Shown here: piece after piece, positions 26,841-37,515 of the stretch
Position numbering within the stretch: the stretch's first letter is position 1
Layout: every line of letters starts with the position of its first letter
Assembly: GCA_963769945.1 (NCBI GenBank)
Contig: CAVYOA010000010.1
Coordinates: forward strand, 1-64,000
Direction: 5' to 3'
DNA: 64,000 bases
DNA from: WHSW01 sp963769945
GTDB lineage: Bacteria > Actinomycetota > Thermoleophilia > Solirubrobacterales > 70-9
Translations under genes and position numbers: made by a program
Notes under the pieces: generated by a model
The model's database searches: none
Seen by the model: only the letters and a program-made list of their open reading frames with translations
What the model was told of the DNA's origin: nothing

Positions 26841-29800
26841 TCACCGCGACCGACGCGCCAGGGCCCTCGATCCAGGCGGCCAGGCCGACGGTCCGAGGAG
26901 CTGATCAAGCTCAGCCCGCAACGCAGGCGACGGTGCGACGCGATAGTCCGAGCCGAAGCGCAACCTGCGCGTGCCCTCGCGGGTGCGCATCTCGAGCATC
27001 ACCTCGTTGTGGCCCGGAAACGACTCGAACACGGTCTTCAGGTCGTCGATCAGGCCCGCTCGAAACTCGGCGGCGTTGACCCTCAGCGTCAGCGGTCCCG
27101 TCGATCGCCCTCGCCCTCGCCCTGGCGACCGCGAGCTCGTTCGCATCGGGCTCGAACAGGCTCGGCTTCGTGCACGACGAGGCTGAGCTTGCCGCCCTTC
27201 CTGCTTGTCGACGCGGCCGCGGATGAGGACGATGCTGTCGACCTCGATCGCCTCCGCCGCCTCGGAGGCGGCGTCGCGGACGAAGAGCTCGATCTGGCCC
27301 TCGAGGTCGTCGAGCCCGGCGAACATGACGTAGCCGCCGCGGCGAGTGCGCACCTTCTTCGCATCGCTGACGATGCCGCCGACCGTAACCCAGGCGCCGT
27401 CGGTGAGGTCGCCGACGGAGGCCAGCGATCGCTCGGTCCGCGCCCGCAACGCATCGCGCACTTCGGCCAGCGGGTGCGCCGAGACAAACGTGCCCAACGT
27501 CTCCTTCTCGAGCCGAAGCAGCTCGCGCTGGTCGAACTCGCCCGTCGGCACCGGCGAGTGGCGCGGGGGCGCGAACGCGGGCTCGGACGGGCTCCCACCG
27601 CCGGGCTCACCACCGAGGTCGAAGATCGAACCCTGCCCGCGGCGCGAGTCCTCCTGGGACTTCTGGCCCGCGGTCTGAGCTTGGGGAACGATCTCGAGCA
27701 TTCCTCGGCGGCTATCGCCGGTGGAGTCCAGCGCTCCGCATTTGACCAGGCACTCGACCGCCCTCTTGTTGACGGCGCGCGCATCGACGCGATCGCAGAA
27801 ATCCCAGATCGATTCGAAGTGGCCCGACGCCTCACGCGAGGCAATTATCGTCTCCACCGCTGAGTGGCCGACGTTCTTGACGGCGTCGAGGCCGAAGCGG
27901 ATCGAGTTGCCGCTGACGACGAAGCCGTGATCGGAGGAGTTGACGTCGGGCGGCAGCACCTCGATCCCCATCGCTTCGCAGCGGTTGACGAAGAACGGCA
28001 CCTTGTCCTTGGTCGACATCACCGACGAGATCACAGCCGCCATGTACTCGGCCGGATAGTTGGCCTTGAGGTAGGCGGTGCGGTAGGCGATCAGCGCGTA
28101 ACAGGCGGCGTGGGACTTGTTGAACGAGTAGTCGGCCGCTGCAGTCATCAGCGACCACAGGTCCCTGGCGACGGCGGTGGCGGTTCCGGAGGTGGCGCAG
28201 CCCTCGATGAACTGGTCCTTCATCGTCGCCATCAAGTCGCGCTTCTTCTTGCCGATCGCCTTACGCAGGTCGTCGGCTTCGGCACCGCTGAAGCCGCCGA
28301 GCTGCTTCGAGATCTCCATCAGCTGCTCCTGGTAGATGCAGCAGCCGTAGGTGGCGTCGGTGATCGCTCGCAGGCGCTCGTCGGCGAACTTGACCGGAAG
28401 CCGGATCCCGCTTGCCGCGGGCGTATTCGTCGATGTAACGCATCGCGCCGGGGCGGTAAAGCGCGACGAGCGCGACGATGTCGTCGAACTGTGTCGGCTT
28501 GACCTTGCGAAGGGCATCGCGCATGCCCTCGGACTCGAGCTGGAAAACGCCGACCGAGTCGCCCTTGGCGAGCATCTCGTAGGTCTTGGCGTCATCGAGC
28601 GGGATCGCTTCCATGTCGAGCTCGACCTCGCGAGATCGCAGGACGATCTCGACGGCGTCCTCGATCACGTCGAGGTTGCGCAAGCCGAGGAAGTCCATCT
28701 TCAGCAGGCCGATCTCCTCGATCGGGCCCATCGAGTATTGGGTCACGATCTTGTACTGGCGCGCAGGTTTTCCGTTGGCACCCTTCTCGACGGCCGCGCC
28801 GCGATCTTCTGCCAGCTGCAGGGGCACGATCTCGTCCAGCGGACGGTCGGCGATCACAACAGCTGCGGCATGGATCGAGTTGTTGCGGACGATCCCTTCG
28901 AGGCCGCGGGCGACGTCGACGATCTCGCGAGCGTCGGCTTCGGCGTCGTATGCCCTTCGCAGGTCCTGGTTCGGCTTCATGCACTCCTCGAAGCTCGGAC
29001 TGCGACCCATGATCGGCTCCGGGATCAGCTTCGCGAGGCGGTCGCCGGTGGCGTGGGTGTGCCCGAGCACGCGGGCGGCATCACGCGTGGCCGCCCGCGG
29101 GGCCATCTTGCCGAAGGTGATGATCTGAGCGACCGACTCCCGCCCGTATTTCTCTTGCACGTAGCGGATCACGCGCTCGCGGCCACGAACGGAGAAATCG
29201 ATGTCGATGTCGGGCATCGACTTGCGAGCGGGGTTGAGGAAACGCTCGAACAGCAGGTCGTTGGCGAGCGGGTCGAGATCGGTGATGTTGAGCGAGTAGG
29301 CAACGATCGAGCCGGCCGCCGAACCGCGGCCGGGCCCGACGGCGACCCCGTTTTCCTTCGAGTAACGAACGAAATCCCAGACGATGAGGAAGTAGGACTC
29401 GAAGCCCATCTCGGCGATCACGCTGAGCTCGAAGTCGGCTCGCTCGCGGGCGTCGGCCGGTATCGGGTCTCCGTAGCGGCGGCACAGGCCTTCGTCGACG
29501 AGCCGGCGGAGCATCGCGGTGGGCGCCTCGTCCTCGGGGGTGGGGAAGCGCGGCAGCAGCAGCTTGCCGAGCTCGATTTCGACCTGGCAGCGCTCAGCGA
29601 TCTCGAGAGTCGTTTCGAGGGAGCCGGGGTGGGCGGCAAACGCCTGCGCCATCTCCTCGGCGCTCTTGAGGAAGAACTCGTTGGTGTCGAAGGTCAGCTT
29701 CGGCTGTTCCAGGGTCGACTTCGTCTGCACGCACAGCAGCGCCGCATGGTTGTTGTAGTCCTCCTTGTGCAGGTAATGGACGTCGGCCGTGGCAACCAGC

Positions 29801-30393
29801 GGACGCCCGAGCTCACGCGCGTAGCGGACGATGCCTTCGTTTGCCTTTGACTGCTCGGCGATGCCGTTCTCTTGAACCTCGAAGTAGACGTCGCCGGCAC
29901 CGAAGATCTGCACGAGGTCGTCGAGGTGTGCCCGAGCGTCGGCGGGTCGCTCTTCGATCAGGCGCCGGCAGAACCGCGACTGCAGGCAGCCGGTGAGGGC
30001 GATGACACCGTCGGCGTGACGCGACAGCAGCTCGGCATCGATGTTCGCCTTGCCGCGGTTGAAGCCCTCGAGGTAGCCGGCCGAAGTGAGCTTGACGAGG
30101 TTGCGAAACCCGGTGTCGTTGGCGGCCAGGAGCGTCAGGTGGTTGCGCTCGACGCGGCCCTCGGCGCGGCGGTCGTCGACGAAATAAGCCTCGAGGCCGA
30201 GTATCGGCTTGATCCCGTGCTTGCGGCAAGCCTTGAAATGCTCGACGGCTCCGTTCATCACGCCGTGGTCGGTGAGACCCAGCGCCGGCATCTCGAGTTG
30301 CGCCGCCCGCGCCGCCATCGCGTCGATCTTGCACGCCCCGTCGAGCAGCGAGTACTCGCTGTGGACGTGCAGATGTGCGACGTTCCCGCTCAC
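26841..30393 (-). CDS. dnaE: DNA polymerase III alpha subunit (replicative polymerase), frameshifted
   Basis: About 1,180 residues. The PHP domain opens with AHLHVHSEYSLLDGACKIDA and GLTDHGVMNGAVEHFKACRK. The polymerase core shows GPGRGSAAGSIVAYSLNITD, the catalytic Asp pair in SMPDIDIDFSVRGRERVIRY, FGKMAPRAATRDAARVLG, the third Asp-region SVGVFQLESEGMRDALRKVK and YRPGAMRYIDEYARGK. Past an indel at about 28410 come DATYGCCIYQEQLMEISKQL, FNKSHAACYALIAYRTAYLK, YPAEYMAAVISSVMSTKDKV, the tandem HhH region and the OB-fold (WVTVGGIVSDAKKVRTRRGG). A further indel is near 27150-27190. As an essential gene with perfect motifs on both sides, the breaks must be sequence errors. The GTG 30393 start has a weak ribosome site. 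Confidence 0.95.
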
Positions 30394-30462
30394 CGTTCGA
30401 TCATGGCAAGCGAGCCAGATGTCACCGGCAGGCGATTACCCAAACTGCGACGATCATGCTCT

Positions 30463-30900
30463 GTGATCTGGCTGCTGCGACACGGTGACGCCGAGGACGC
30501 GGCCGAGGACGATGCCGCGCGGCCACTGACCGCAAAGGGCGAACGTCAGGCGCATGCCGCGGGTGCGGCGCTGAAGAAGCTGGATTCGGGGATCGCAGCG
30601 TGTCTGACTAGTCCAAAGCTGAGAGCCGTGGACACGGCCAAACTGGCATGTGAACGGCTCGGCATCGAGCCGGAGCTGAGCGAGGGCCTTCGCGGCGGCG
30701 ACTTCGACCCGGTCGAGCTCGCCGGTGACCTCGGCGAGGTGTTGCTGGTCGGCCACGAACCCGACCTCTCGCGTGCGGTGCAGCTCGCAACCGGCGCTCG
30801 TGTCGAGATGAAGAAGGGTGGCCTCGCGGTGATCCACGGCAGCGTCCTGGTAGCGCTCATGCGCCCCGGTGCGTTGCGCCGAATCGCCGGGCTGGGCTAG
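30463..30900 (+). CDS. SixA-like phosphohistidine phosphatase (histidine phosphatase superfamily)
   Basis: Opens VIWLLRHGDAEDAAEDDAAR with the RHG nucleophile, then LTAKGERQAHAAGAAL, LTSPKLRAVDTAKL, and the second catalytic His in EVLLVGHEPDLSRAVQLATG. At 145 residues it is the size of SixA, which removes phosphate from His-phosphotransfer proteins; small-molecule phosphatase activity is an alternative. GTG 30463 is chosen because it places the RHG at the usual distance; an in-frame ATG lies at 30403. It is divergent from dnaE, 69 nt away, and convergent with the coiled-coil gene. Confidence 0.85.
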   Translation: MIWLLRHGDAEDAAEDDAARPLTAKGERQAHAAGAALKKLDSGIAACLTSPKLRAVDTAKLACERLGIEPELSEGLRGGDFDPVELAGDLGEVLLVGHEPDLSRAVQLATGARVEMKKGGLAVIHGSVLVALMRPGALRRIAGLG

Positions 30901-30905
30901 CTCAT

Positions 30906-32403
30906 CTACTGCACCGCGCGCAGATAGCCGAGGGCTAGACGGGTGCGCTCGTCGCTCTCTCGCAGGCGTTCATCGGCGTCTCGCAGGCGCTCCAGCACGT
31001 CGTCGAGGCGGTCGCGTGCCTCGGCCGTGTTTGCCTGAAGCTCGAGCCGCCGCGTGAGCTGGTTGGCCGTCTCGGTGACTTCGCGAATCGCCGCCGCCGC
31101 CGCATTGTGAGCCTCCGTGCCTACGGTCGCTTCGACGATCCGCGCCGTCTCCGTGACACGCTCGGATCCAGCCGCGGCAGCGACGCGAATGTTCTCATCG
31201 ATAGCGGTGAGCTCTTCCTCGATCGCCGCGATCTGAGTCGCCACGGCTTCGGCCTGCGTCGTCACAGAGCGCTCCGACTCGGCGACCAGCGTGCGCAAGC
31301 GATCGACGTCGTCGGCGGCCTTCGGCGCAAATCGCCTACCTCGGTTCGCAGCTCCCCGAGATCCTCGCTGCGAAGCCGGTCGATGGCGCTTGTGAGCTCC
31401 CCGAGGATCTCGTCCCCGCGCTTGGCGATCCGGTTCTCGGCCGCCTCGATACGCGACTCGCGCTCCTCGCGGACCAGCTTCAGCTCCTGGCGACGCGCCT
31501 TGCGCGACAGCGTCTTCTCGGCGTGCGCTGTGATCTCACGCTCGACCTCGGCCGCGGCGGCTACCGCCGCGCTGCGGCCTGGTCGCCGAGCTGTCTTGAG
31601 ATCCGTTCGCTGACGGCGTCGATGACCGCCTCGGCCGTCGACGAGATCGTTGCCTCGCTGCGCTCTCGTGTTGCCGCCAGCGATTGCCCAGCGCGTTCGA
31701 GCTCGGTCTCCAACGATTCCAAGGCTGCCTGAGCACGCTGATCGATCGATTCTCGCCCGCGATCTTGCGCAGCTCGAGCTCGTCGTCGAGTTCTTGTCTC
31801 GCGCGCTCCAGTGCGGTCGTGAATCTCCCGTCCATAGCGGTACTCGCCGCTGTCGACGAAGCCGCGCATCTCGCCGTCGAGCTCCTGGGCGCGCTCGCGC
31901 GCGGCTCGATCGGCGGCCACGCCGAGCTCGAGCTTTGCCGCCTCGAGCTGTTCGGCGACGACCATCGAGACCTCGGTTCGCAGCTCGCCGCGAAGCGCGG
32001 CTATCCGATCCGCGAGTTCGATCGAGGTCGCGGCGTCGCGCTCGGAGGCCTGGTGGTCGAGCCCATCGGCCAGCTGCTTTCTCGCTTTCTTGACTCGGCG
32101 AGCGATCTCACCCTGAATCTCGCTCTGCGCCGCCGCGACGACCGCCTTGCGACGGCGCTTGTTCTCGCGACGCTCGATCTCCACCCGCTCGGCGACCGAG
32201 TCCTCGACTTCCTCCAAGCGTGCCGCAATCACGCCCTCGAGGCGCGCGACCTCGCTCTCGACGCGCTCTCGCGCGATCGCCGTCGTCCCCTCCAGCACGC
32301 GCTCGGTGAGCTCGCCGAGCTCGGCATCGAGGCGCGCCGCCTCGTCTGCGAGCTGGCGCAGGAGCTCCTCGCGAGCGCGCCCGGCGGCACTTGACTCGGT
32401 CAT
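30906..32403 (-). CDS. Long coiled-coil protein, frameshifted
   Basis: From ATG 32403 (MTESSAAGRAREELLRQLAD) the chain is almost uninterrupted Glu/Arg/Ala heptads for about 495 residues: RERVESEVARLEGVIAARLE, RRENKRRRKAVVAAAQSEIQ, SIELADRIAALRGELRTEVS, ESLETELERAGQSLAATRER, then after indels (near 31840, 31580 and 31320) SVTTQAEAVATQIAAIEEEL and EARDRLDDVLERLRDADERL, ending in RTRLALGYLRAVQ. There is no membrane segment or catalytic motif. It could be a cytoskeletal, SMC-like or DivIVA-like scaffold. It lies between the phosphatase and the first polysaccharide genes, convergent with the former. Confidence 0.7.
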
Positions 32404-32639
32404 CCCAAAGTGGCTTCGCGGCGCGCATCGTGATTCCGCTCGCTGCACGGTCGCTCGCAGCGGCAGATGGCTGAGTCCTAATTGACGTGCGCTCGGGGGC
32501 GCACGGGACCGAGCCTGGCGCGGCGGGCGGGCGAAGCCCATGCTGGTGGGCATGGGCGAGTCCGACGGGCGCGATCCGGCAGTATCCGTATCCGGGCGTG
32601 CGTTCAATTGGGAATCATTCATCTAGCTTTCGCGAGCTG

Positions 32640-34637
32640 ATGAAGACGTCACCCAACTCGGCGGAGCACGGTCACGGCTTCACTCGACCCCAACCGGCGG
32701 CACTCGTCCTGATCACCGTGCTCGGGACGATCTTCGCCTGGTGGGCTTGGAAGGAGGGGGCTTACTTCGGCGTCGTACTGCTGCCGGCGACGGTCTTGCT
32801 TTGCGTGACGGCGGCGCTGGTCGCTGTCCTAGCGCCACAGCGACTCGGCTTTCGCCGCAATCGCGCCGCGGCGATTGCCCTTGTGTCGCTCGCGGGGCTG
32901 GGCCTTTGGTCCCTGCTCTCGGCCACCTGGAGCCCAACGCCCGACATCGCTGTCGCCGACGCCCAGCGAATCCTCGTCTACGCCTTGATCTTCGGCCTCG
33001 GCCTGTGGTCGTGCAAGCTGCTTGGGCCACGGACGGAGCTCTCATTGGTACCCGTCGTGGGAGCGGCTGCAGTTGCCGGTGTCATCACCGTAGTCGCCCT
33101 GATGACCAGCGACAGCGCGCGCAGCGTGCTCGAGATCGACGGCACCCTGGACTTCCCTCTGGGCTATCGCAACGCCACCGCCGCGTTCTTTGCGATCACG
33201 CTCTTCCCGGCCCTGGGGCTGGCCGGCAACCGCGACCTGGACCCCCGCATGCGAGCGGTGTCGTTGGGCGCGGCGACCCTGAACATCACGATGATCCTGC
33301 TGTGTCAAAGCCGCGCTTCGATCCCCGCGCTGGGACTCGCCGTAATCGTCTACCTGCTGTTGTCGCCCCTTCGCCTTCGCGCCCTCACCTGGCTCGTGCT
33401 GGCGACGCTGCCTGCGATCGGCGCCGTGCCCGCGATGACGGACCTCTACACGACGGTCAACGATGAGGGATTGCGCGGGGCCCTCGATGCGATCCGCTTT
33501 GCCGGCGCTTCGGCAGCGCTGTGCGCGGCGATTGGGGTCGTTGTCGGCGCCGTCGCGATCCTCGTCGAGGCGCGCCTGCCGGACCGCAGCTCGAACGCCG
33601 GGCGAAGCAATCGGCTGGTCGCCGGGGGCCTGGCGGTCCTGATTGCGGCCGGCATGGTCGGCTTCGTCGTGGCCGTCGGTGACCCGGTCGACTGGATAGA
33701 GCAGCGCGTCGATGAGGTTCGCGCCGGCGGAGGCGGACCCTCGGGCGAGGGGAGTACGAGGTTCGGCTTCGACGCGAGCTCGAATCGCATCGACCTCTGG
33801 GGTGTGGCGCTCGACGTTGCGGCCGAGAAGCCGCTGCTGGGCGACGGTGGTGGCGGCTATCAGTACACCTACCTGCAGGAGCGTGAGTTCACTTACCGGA
33901 CGGCGCGCGATGCCCACAGCGTGGAGCTCGAGGTCCTTGCTGAACTGGGCATTGTTGGCCTGGTCTTGCTGCTCACGGCGATCGCCGCTGCCGCGTGGGC
34001 GGTCCTGCGCGCCCGCAAGCTCGAGCCGTCGGCGGCTGGACTCGGCGCGATTGCGCTCGCGAGCGGCACCTACTGGCTGGTGCATTCGTCGGTCGACTGG
34101 TTCTGGGCCTATCCAGCGGTGACAGCCCCCGCGATCATGCTGGCCGGGGCGGCCAGCGCGCCAGGCCTGGTCGTGCTCGAGGACGGCCGAAAAAGAGGGT
34201 GGCGACCGTGGCTGCTGGTCGGGCTGTCGCTGCTGGCCGTGAGCGCGGTGCCTCCATTTCTGAGCGAGCGCTACGTGAACGATGCCTACGAGAATTGGCG
34301 AGTGGAGCCCGATCGCGCCTATGCCGACCTCGATCGCGCCAGCGATCTCAACCGGCTCAGCGACGCTCCGCTACTGGCCGAAGCCGCGATTGCGATGGCC
34401 GGCGGTGACCGTGCGCGCGCGCTCGCGGCTCTGGGCGAGGCGACCGAGCTTCGCCCTGAAGAGTACGCCGGCCATTATCTGCTGGCCGAGCTACAGGCAA
34501 AGCACAACCCGGACCTCGCCCGCGACGAGATCCTGATTGCACTCGAGCTCAATCCGCTCGACGAGCAGGTGCAGACCCTGGCCAGAGATCTCGGCCTCGA
34601 CCCGGAGGACTGGCCAGCGCCTGCGCAATCGCCTTGA
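32640..34637 (+). CDS. O-antigen ligase/polymerase-like membrane protein with C-terminal TPR region
   Basis: 665 residues from ATG 32640. At least ten membrane segments are visible (for example ALVLITVLGTIFAWWAW, VVGAAAVAGVITVVALM, LTWLVLATLPAIGAVPAM). The large periplasmic loop carries SSNRIDLWGVALDVAAEKPL and GDGGGGYQYTYLQEREFTYR with DAHSVELEVLAELGIVGLVL, the Wzy_C/O-antigen ligase signature. After the last helix a soluble part of about 110 residues (WRVEPDRAYADLDRASDLNR, AIAMAGGDRARALAALGEAT, LRPEEYAGHYLLAELQAKHN) looks like TPRs. These proteins join undecaprenyl-linked glycans to an acceptor or polymerise repeat units. It is convergent with the initiating glycosylphosphotransferase next door. 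Confidence 0.85.
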   Translation: MKTSPNSAEHGHGFTRPQPAALVLITVLGTIFAWWAWKEGAYFGVVLLPATVLLCVTAALVAVLAPQRLGFRRNRAAAIALVSLAGLGLWSLLSATWSPTPDIAVADAQRILVYALIFGLGLWSCKLLGPRTELSLVPVVGAAAVAGVITVVALMTSDSARSVLEIDGTLDFPLGYRNATAAFFAITLFPALGLAGNRDLDPRMRAVSLGAATLNITMILLCQSRASIPALGLAVIVYLLLSPLRLRALTWLVLATLPAIGAVPAMTDLYTTVNDEGLRGALDAIRFAGASAALCAAIGVVVGAVAILVEARLPDRSSNAGRSNRLVAGGLAVLIAAGMVGFVVAVGDPVDWIEQRVDEVRAGGGGPSGEGSTRFGFDASSNRIDLWGVALDVAAEKPLLGDGGGGYQYTYLQEREFTYRTARDAHSVELEVLAELGIVGLVLLLTAIAAAAWAVLRARKLEPSAAGLGAIALASGTYWLVHSSVDWFWAYPAVTAPAIMLAGAASAPGLVVLEDGRKRGWRPWLLVGLSLLAVSAVPPFLSERYVNDAYENWRVEPDRAYADLDRASDLNRLSDAPLLAEAAIAMAGGDRARALAALGEATELRPEEYAGHYLLAELQAKHNPDLARDEILIALELNPLDEQVQTLARDLGLDPEDWPAPAQSP

Positions 34638-34652
34638 CCGGCGACAGGCCGT

Positions 34653-36143
34653 TCACCCCCCGGCTTCCTTACCGATGAGGAAGCGCTCGCCGGGGGCACG
34701 CAGTCCGCGATGCGCGTCGCGGAACACCTCGACGCTGGTTTCAGCGAGGATCAACGTGTCGGAGAGAACCGAGCGGCGCTTGATGTAGAAGAGGTCGTGG
34801 CAGAGCTTCCATGCCGTGCCCAGGTCAGAACCGGCGTACCCGCAGCGCAAGGCGGCCCAACCGGCTATCCCGGGCTTGATCAGCTGACGGCGGGTGTAGT
34901 GAGGGAAGCGGCGCTCGAGCTGGGAAACGATCTCCGGGCGCTCGGGCCGCGGGCCGACCAAGGTCATCTCACCGCGAAAGACGTTGAGCAGCTGCGGGAT
35001 CTCGTCGAGATGGGACCGTCGCAGGAGCCTGCCGATGCGGGTGATCCGCTCGTCGCGTTCGAGCGACCACTGGGGGCCGTCGCTCTCCGCGTCCACACGC
35101 ATCGTGCGCAGCTTGATGATGTCGAACCCGCCGCCGTGCTCTCCAAGGCGACGCTGTGTGTAGAAGACGGGACCGCCGTCGACGAGCTTGATCGCGAGTG
35201 CGGCGATTGCCAGGACCGGGAGAAAGAGAATGGCCATCAGGGAGCCAACCAGAAGGTCGAAGACACGCTTCGAGGTCGGGCCGGCGGCGCGAAAGCGAGG
35301 ATGCATGATGTAGCGGTACCAGGCGGCGTCGATCGGTGCCTACGGGAACGTGCCCGAAGGCGTCCTCGTAGAGCTGGTTGGCGGCGATCAGCCGAACCGG
35401 CAGGTCGAGGCACTGGTCGGCGACGGCGGCGAACACGTCTTCGATGCGACCTTCGAGCTCGTTCGGGGTCGGCGCTACGACGAGCATCTCGATCCGCTCG
35501 GCCAAGACGGCGTGGCGCACCTCCTGCATCGTCCCGAGCCAGCGCAGACCCCGATACTCGCCGGATCCCCCGGCGCTGATCCAGCCGGTGACGTTGTAGG
35601 TCTTGATTCGGGCCGCCTCGAGCTCAGCGACGAAGTCGGCCGCGAACTCACGGGAGCCGATGACTGCAACTCGAGCCTGGAGCCCGTCCTCAGATACCCT
35701 CGGATCCAGGCTCCGAGGGCCATTACGAGCCAGGCCGCTGCGACCGCGGCTTCCAGGCTCGCCAGCGAGTACGACTGGCCCGCGGCCACGGCGACGAGCC
35801 AGCCGGCGCCGACGCCAACCAGCGGCGTCGCGAAGCCGAGGATGACGCGACTCGCGGGCATCAGGTGGAGAGGCAACTGCGAGCGCTGGATCGTCGAGGT
35901 GGCGATAAAGACCGACGCGAACAGGATCAGGGCCTGACCGACATCGCCGATGTGCAGGTACGCGATCAGGCCGGCGGCCAGCGAGGGGGCCAACCGCAAG
36001 GTCGTCAGATCGATCACGCGCTGCGCCTCCAGCGCCCTCAGGCCGCGACGCTGCGGGCGCCCGTTCGAGACGTTGATATCGGCCGCGCTGACGGCAGCCT
36101 CGATCGCGACTCCTGCGCTGAGGTTGTGCTCTTGGCCCGACAA
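34653..36143 (-). CDS. Exopolysaccharide polyprenyl glycosylphosphotransferase (WbaP/CpsE type), frameshifted
   Basis: The initiating enzyme of EPS synthesis, transferring a sugar-1-phosphate to undecaprenyl phosphate. The N-terminal half has four membrane helices (TLRLAPSLAAGLIAYLHIGD, ALILFASVFIATSTIQ, ASRVILGFATPLVGVGAGWL). Next is a CoA-binding-like domain (RVAVIGSREFAADFVAELEA, NVTGWISAGGSGEYRGLRWL), then the catalytic domain: KRVFDLLVGSLMAILFLPVL, DGGPVFYTQRRLGEHGG, FDIIKLRTMRVDAE, RSHLDEIPQLLNVFRGEMTL and VGPRPERPE. Indels are near 35690 and 35345. The best start is TTG 36143. It is divergent from the LuxR-GAF regulator at 36394 across a 250-bp region with no clear promoter beyond TTGACT at 36295. 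Confidence 0.9.
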
Positions 36144-36393
36144 TCCGATCCACCCTTACTGGTCATCGAGGGGCGGCAGCCCCCACTGTCCATCGGTTCT
36201 ACGCCGGTATACCTGCAGTCGTCAACGGTACCGGGTCCGAAATACCAGGAAGATTCGTTCGCATTACTGCAAAGCGGCTACCGTAGTTTCGGGTTGACTC
36301 GGGACGGATATCCCTGCCGTAGCATCAGCGCAGAACTTGGAGACCCCGGAGAAGATCAGTCCCGCCCCGCCTGCCGCCGTAGGCAGCCCGCGT

Positions 36394-37125
36394 ATGCGGG
36401 TACCGCTGACGAAGCGCGAACGGCAGATTCTCGGGCTTCTTGCCGAGGGCATGAGCGGGGCCCAGATCGCCGCCAAGTTGGTGCTCTCGCCTGAGACCGT
36501 GCGCACCCATGTTCGCAACGCGATGGGAAAACTCGGCGCGGCGACTCGCTCGCAGGCAGTGGCGCTCGCCCTCCAAAGCCGGGAGATAGGCCGTGACACG
36601 GCCGAGAGCTCGAGCCGCTCGGCGCAGCCGCCGACCGCGGCGCCGCTCGAGGGTAGTTCGCCGCGGGCGCTGGCGCAGATGCTCTCGGGCCTCGTTTCGC
36701 TCTATGACGTCGATGGCGGCGCGATCTATCTCGCTGACGAGGACGGCCTCTCGCTGCGCCGCATCACCGAGCCGGGGGCTGCAGCCGTCGCCGCGTTCCC
36801 GACCGCTTTCTCGCTCGGGGAAGGGGCGCTCGGACGGGCAGCCCTCGAGCGCCGGGCTCAGCTCATGGGCGGGCGGGGCGACGGCACCTCGAGCGGCGGG
36901 GCGCTGATCGCGGCACCGATGATCGGCGCCGGCCGCCTGCTCGGCGTGATCGCTCTCGCGGCGCGAGTCAGTCGGCCGATCGGGCGCAGCGAGCTGCTCT
37001 TGCTGCAGGCCCTTGCGAATCGCATCGCAGAGGTGGTGCTGGCCGGCGGAGAGATCGAGAACCGGCTCGACCGCGCGATGGAGAGCTTCCGCGCCTCCTG
37101 GTCGGCCGCCACGCGCGTCGGCTGA
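36394..37125 (+). CDS. LuxR-type HTH regulator with C-terminal GAF domain
   Basis: The N-terminal HTH is immediate: VPLTKRERQILGLLAEGMSG, AQIAAKLVLSPETVRTHVRN, AMGKLGAATRSQAVALAL. A Ser/Pro linker leads to a GAF-like sensor domain: ALAQMLSGLVSLYDVDGGAI, YLADEDGLSLRRITEPGAAA, AFSLGEGALGRAALERRAQL, APMIGAGRLLGVIALAARVS. The reversed order (HTH first, sensor second) is unusual for LuxR proteins. ATG 36394 is preferred; TTG 36337 would add a Pro-rich extension. It is divergent from the glycosylphosphotransferase gene and convergent with the STAS gene. Ligand unknown; control of the EPS gene is a plausible inference. Confidence 0.85.
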   Translation: MRVPLTKRERQILGLLAEGMSGAQIAAKLVLSPETVRTHVRNAMGKLGAATRSQAVALALQSREIGRDTAESSSRSAQPPTAAPLEGSSPRALAQMLSGLVSLYDVDGGAIYLADEDGLSLRRITEPGAAAVAAFPTAFSLGEGALGRAALERRAQLMGGRGDGTSSGGALIAAPMIGAGRLLGVIALAARVSRPIGRSELLLLQALANRIAEVVLAGGEIENRLDRAMESFRASWSAATRVG

Positions 37126-37150
37126 TCAAGCCCGGACCAGGCCCTCGGGG

Positions 37151-37515
37151 TCAGATTCCGGACGCCGCAAGCGCCTTGAAGGATTGCTCGCGGTCTTGGT
37201 CCATCGGCGCGACCGTCTCCATCGCGCAGAGCTCGAGCACGCGTTTCGTCGGCGCGCCGTCGGGGACCACGAGCCTGATCGCCTGGCGGCGGGCGGCGAG
37301 GCGTCGGCCGAGGTCGAAGAGCAGGTGGATTCCGGAGCTGTCGAGATAGCGCACCTGCGAGAGGTCGAGAACGAGCGCGCTCGCGGTGCTCGGCAGGCGC
37401 TCGGACAGAGCGAGTCGGAGGTCGGCCGCGTTGGAACCGTCGATCTCGCCTTCCAAGGCTGCCACCAGCACACCATCGCGGTGCTCGAACTCGAAGCTGG
37501 CGATGCGGTCCCTCA
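37151..37515 (-). CDS. STAS-domain anti-anti-sigma factor
   Basis: 120 residues from GTG 37515. The fold and phospho-site are visible: FEFEHRDGVLVAALEGEIDG, SNAADLRLALSERLPST, ALVLDLSQVRYLDSSGIHLL (Ser in DSSG is the target of RsbW-type kinases) and FDLGRRLAARRQAIRLVVPD. The start overlaps the stop of the upstream phosphatase/kinase gene (GTGA), so the two are coupled. It should bind an anti-sigma factor and release a sigma factor when dephosphorylated. Confidence 0.9.

Noticed and set aside
28390..28430. Programmed frameshift in dnaE
   Set aside because: No slippery sequence or downstream structure, and similar indels occur in many unrelated genes of the window; an extra base is the simpler reading.
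28351..29850. 499-residue plus-strand open frame opposite dnaE
   Set aside because: It mirrors the codon pattern of dnaE and has no domain signature or ribosome site.
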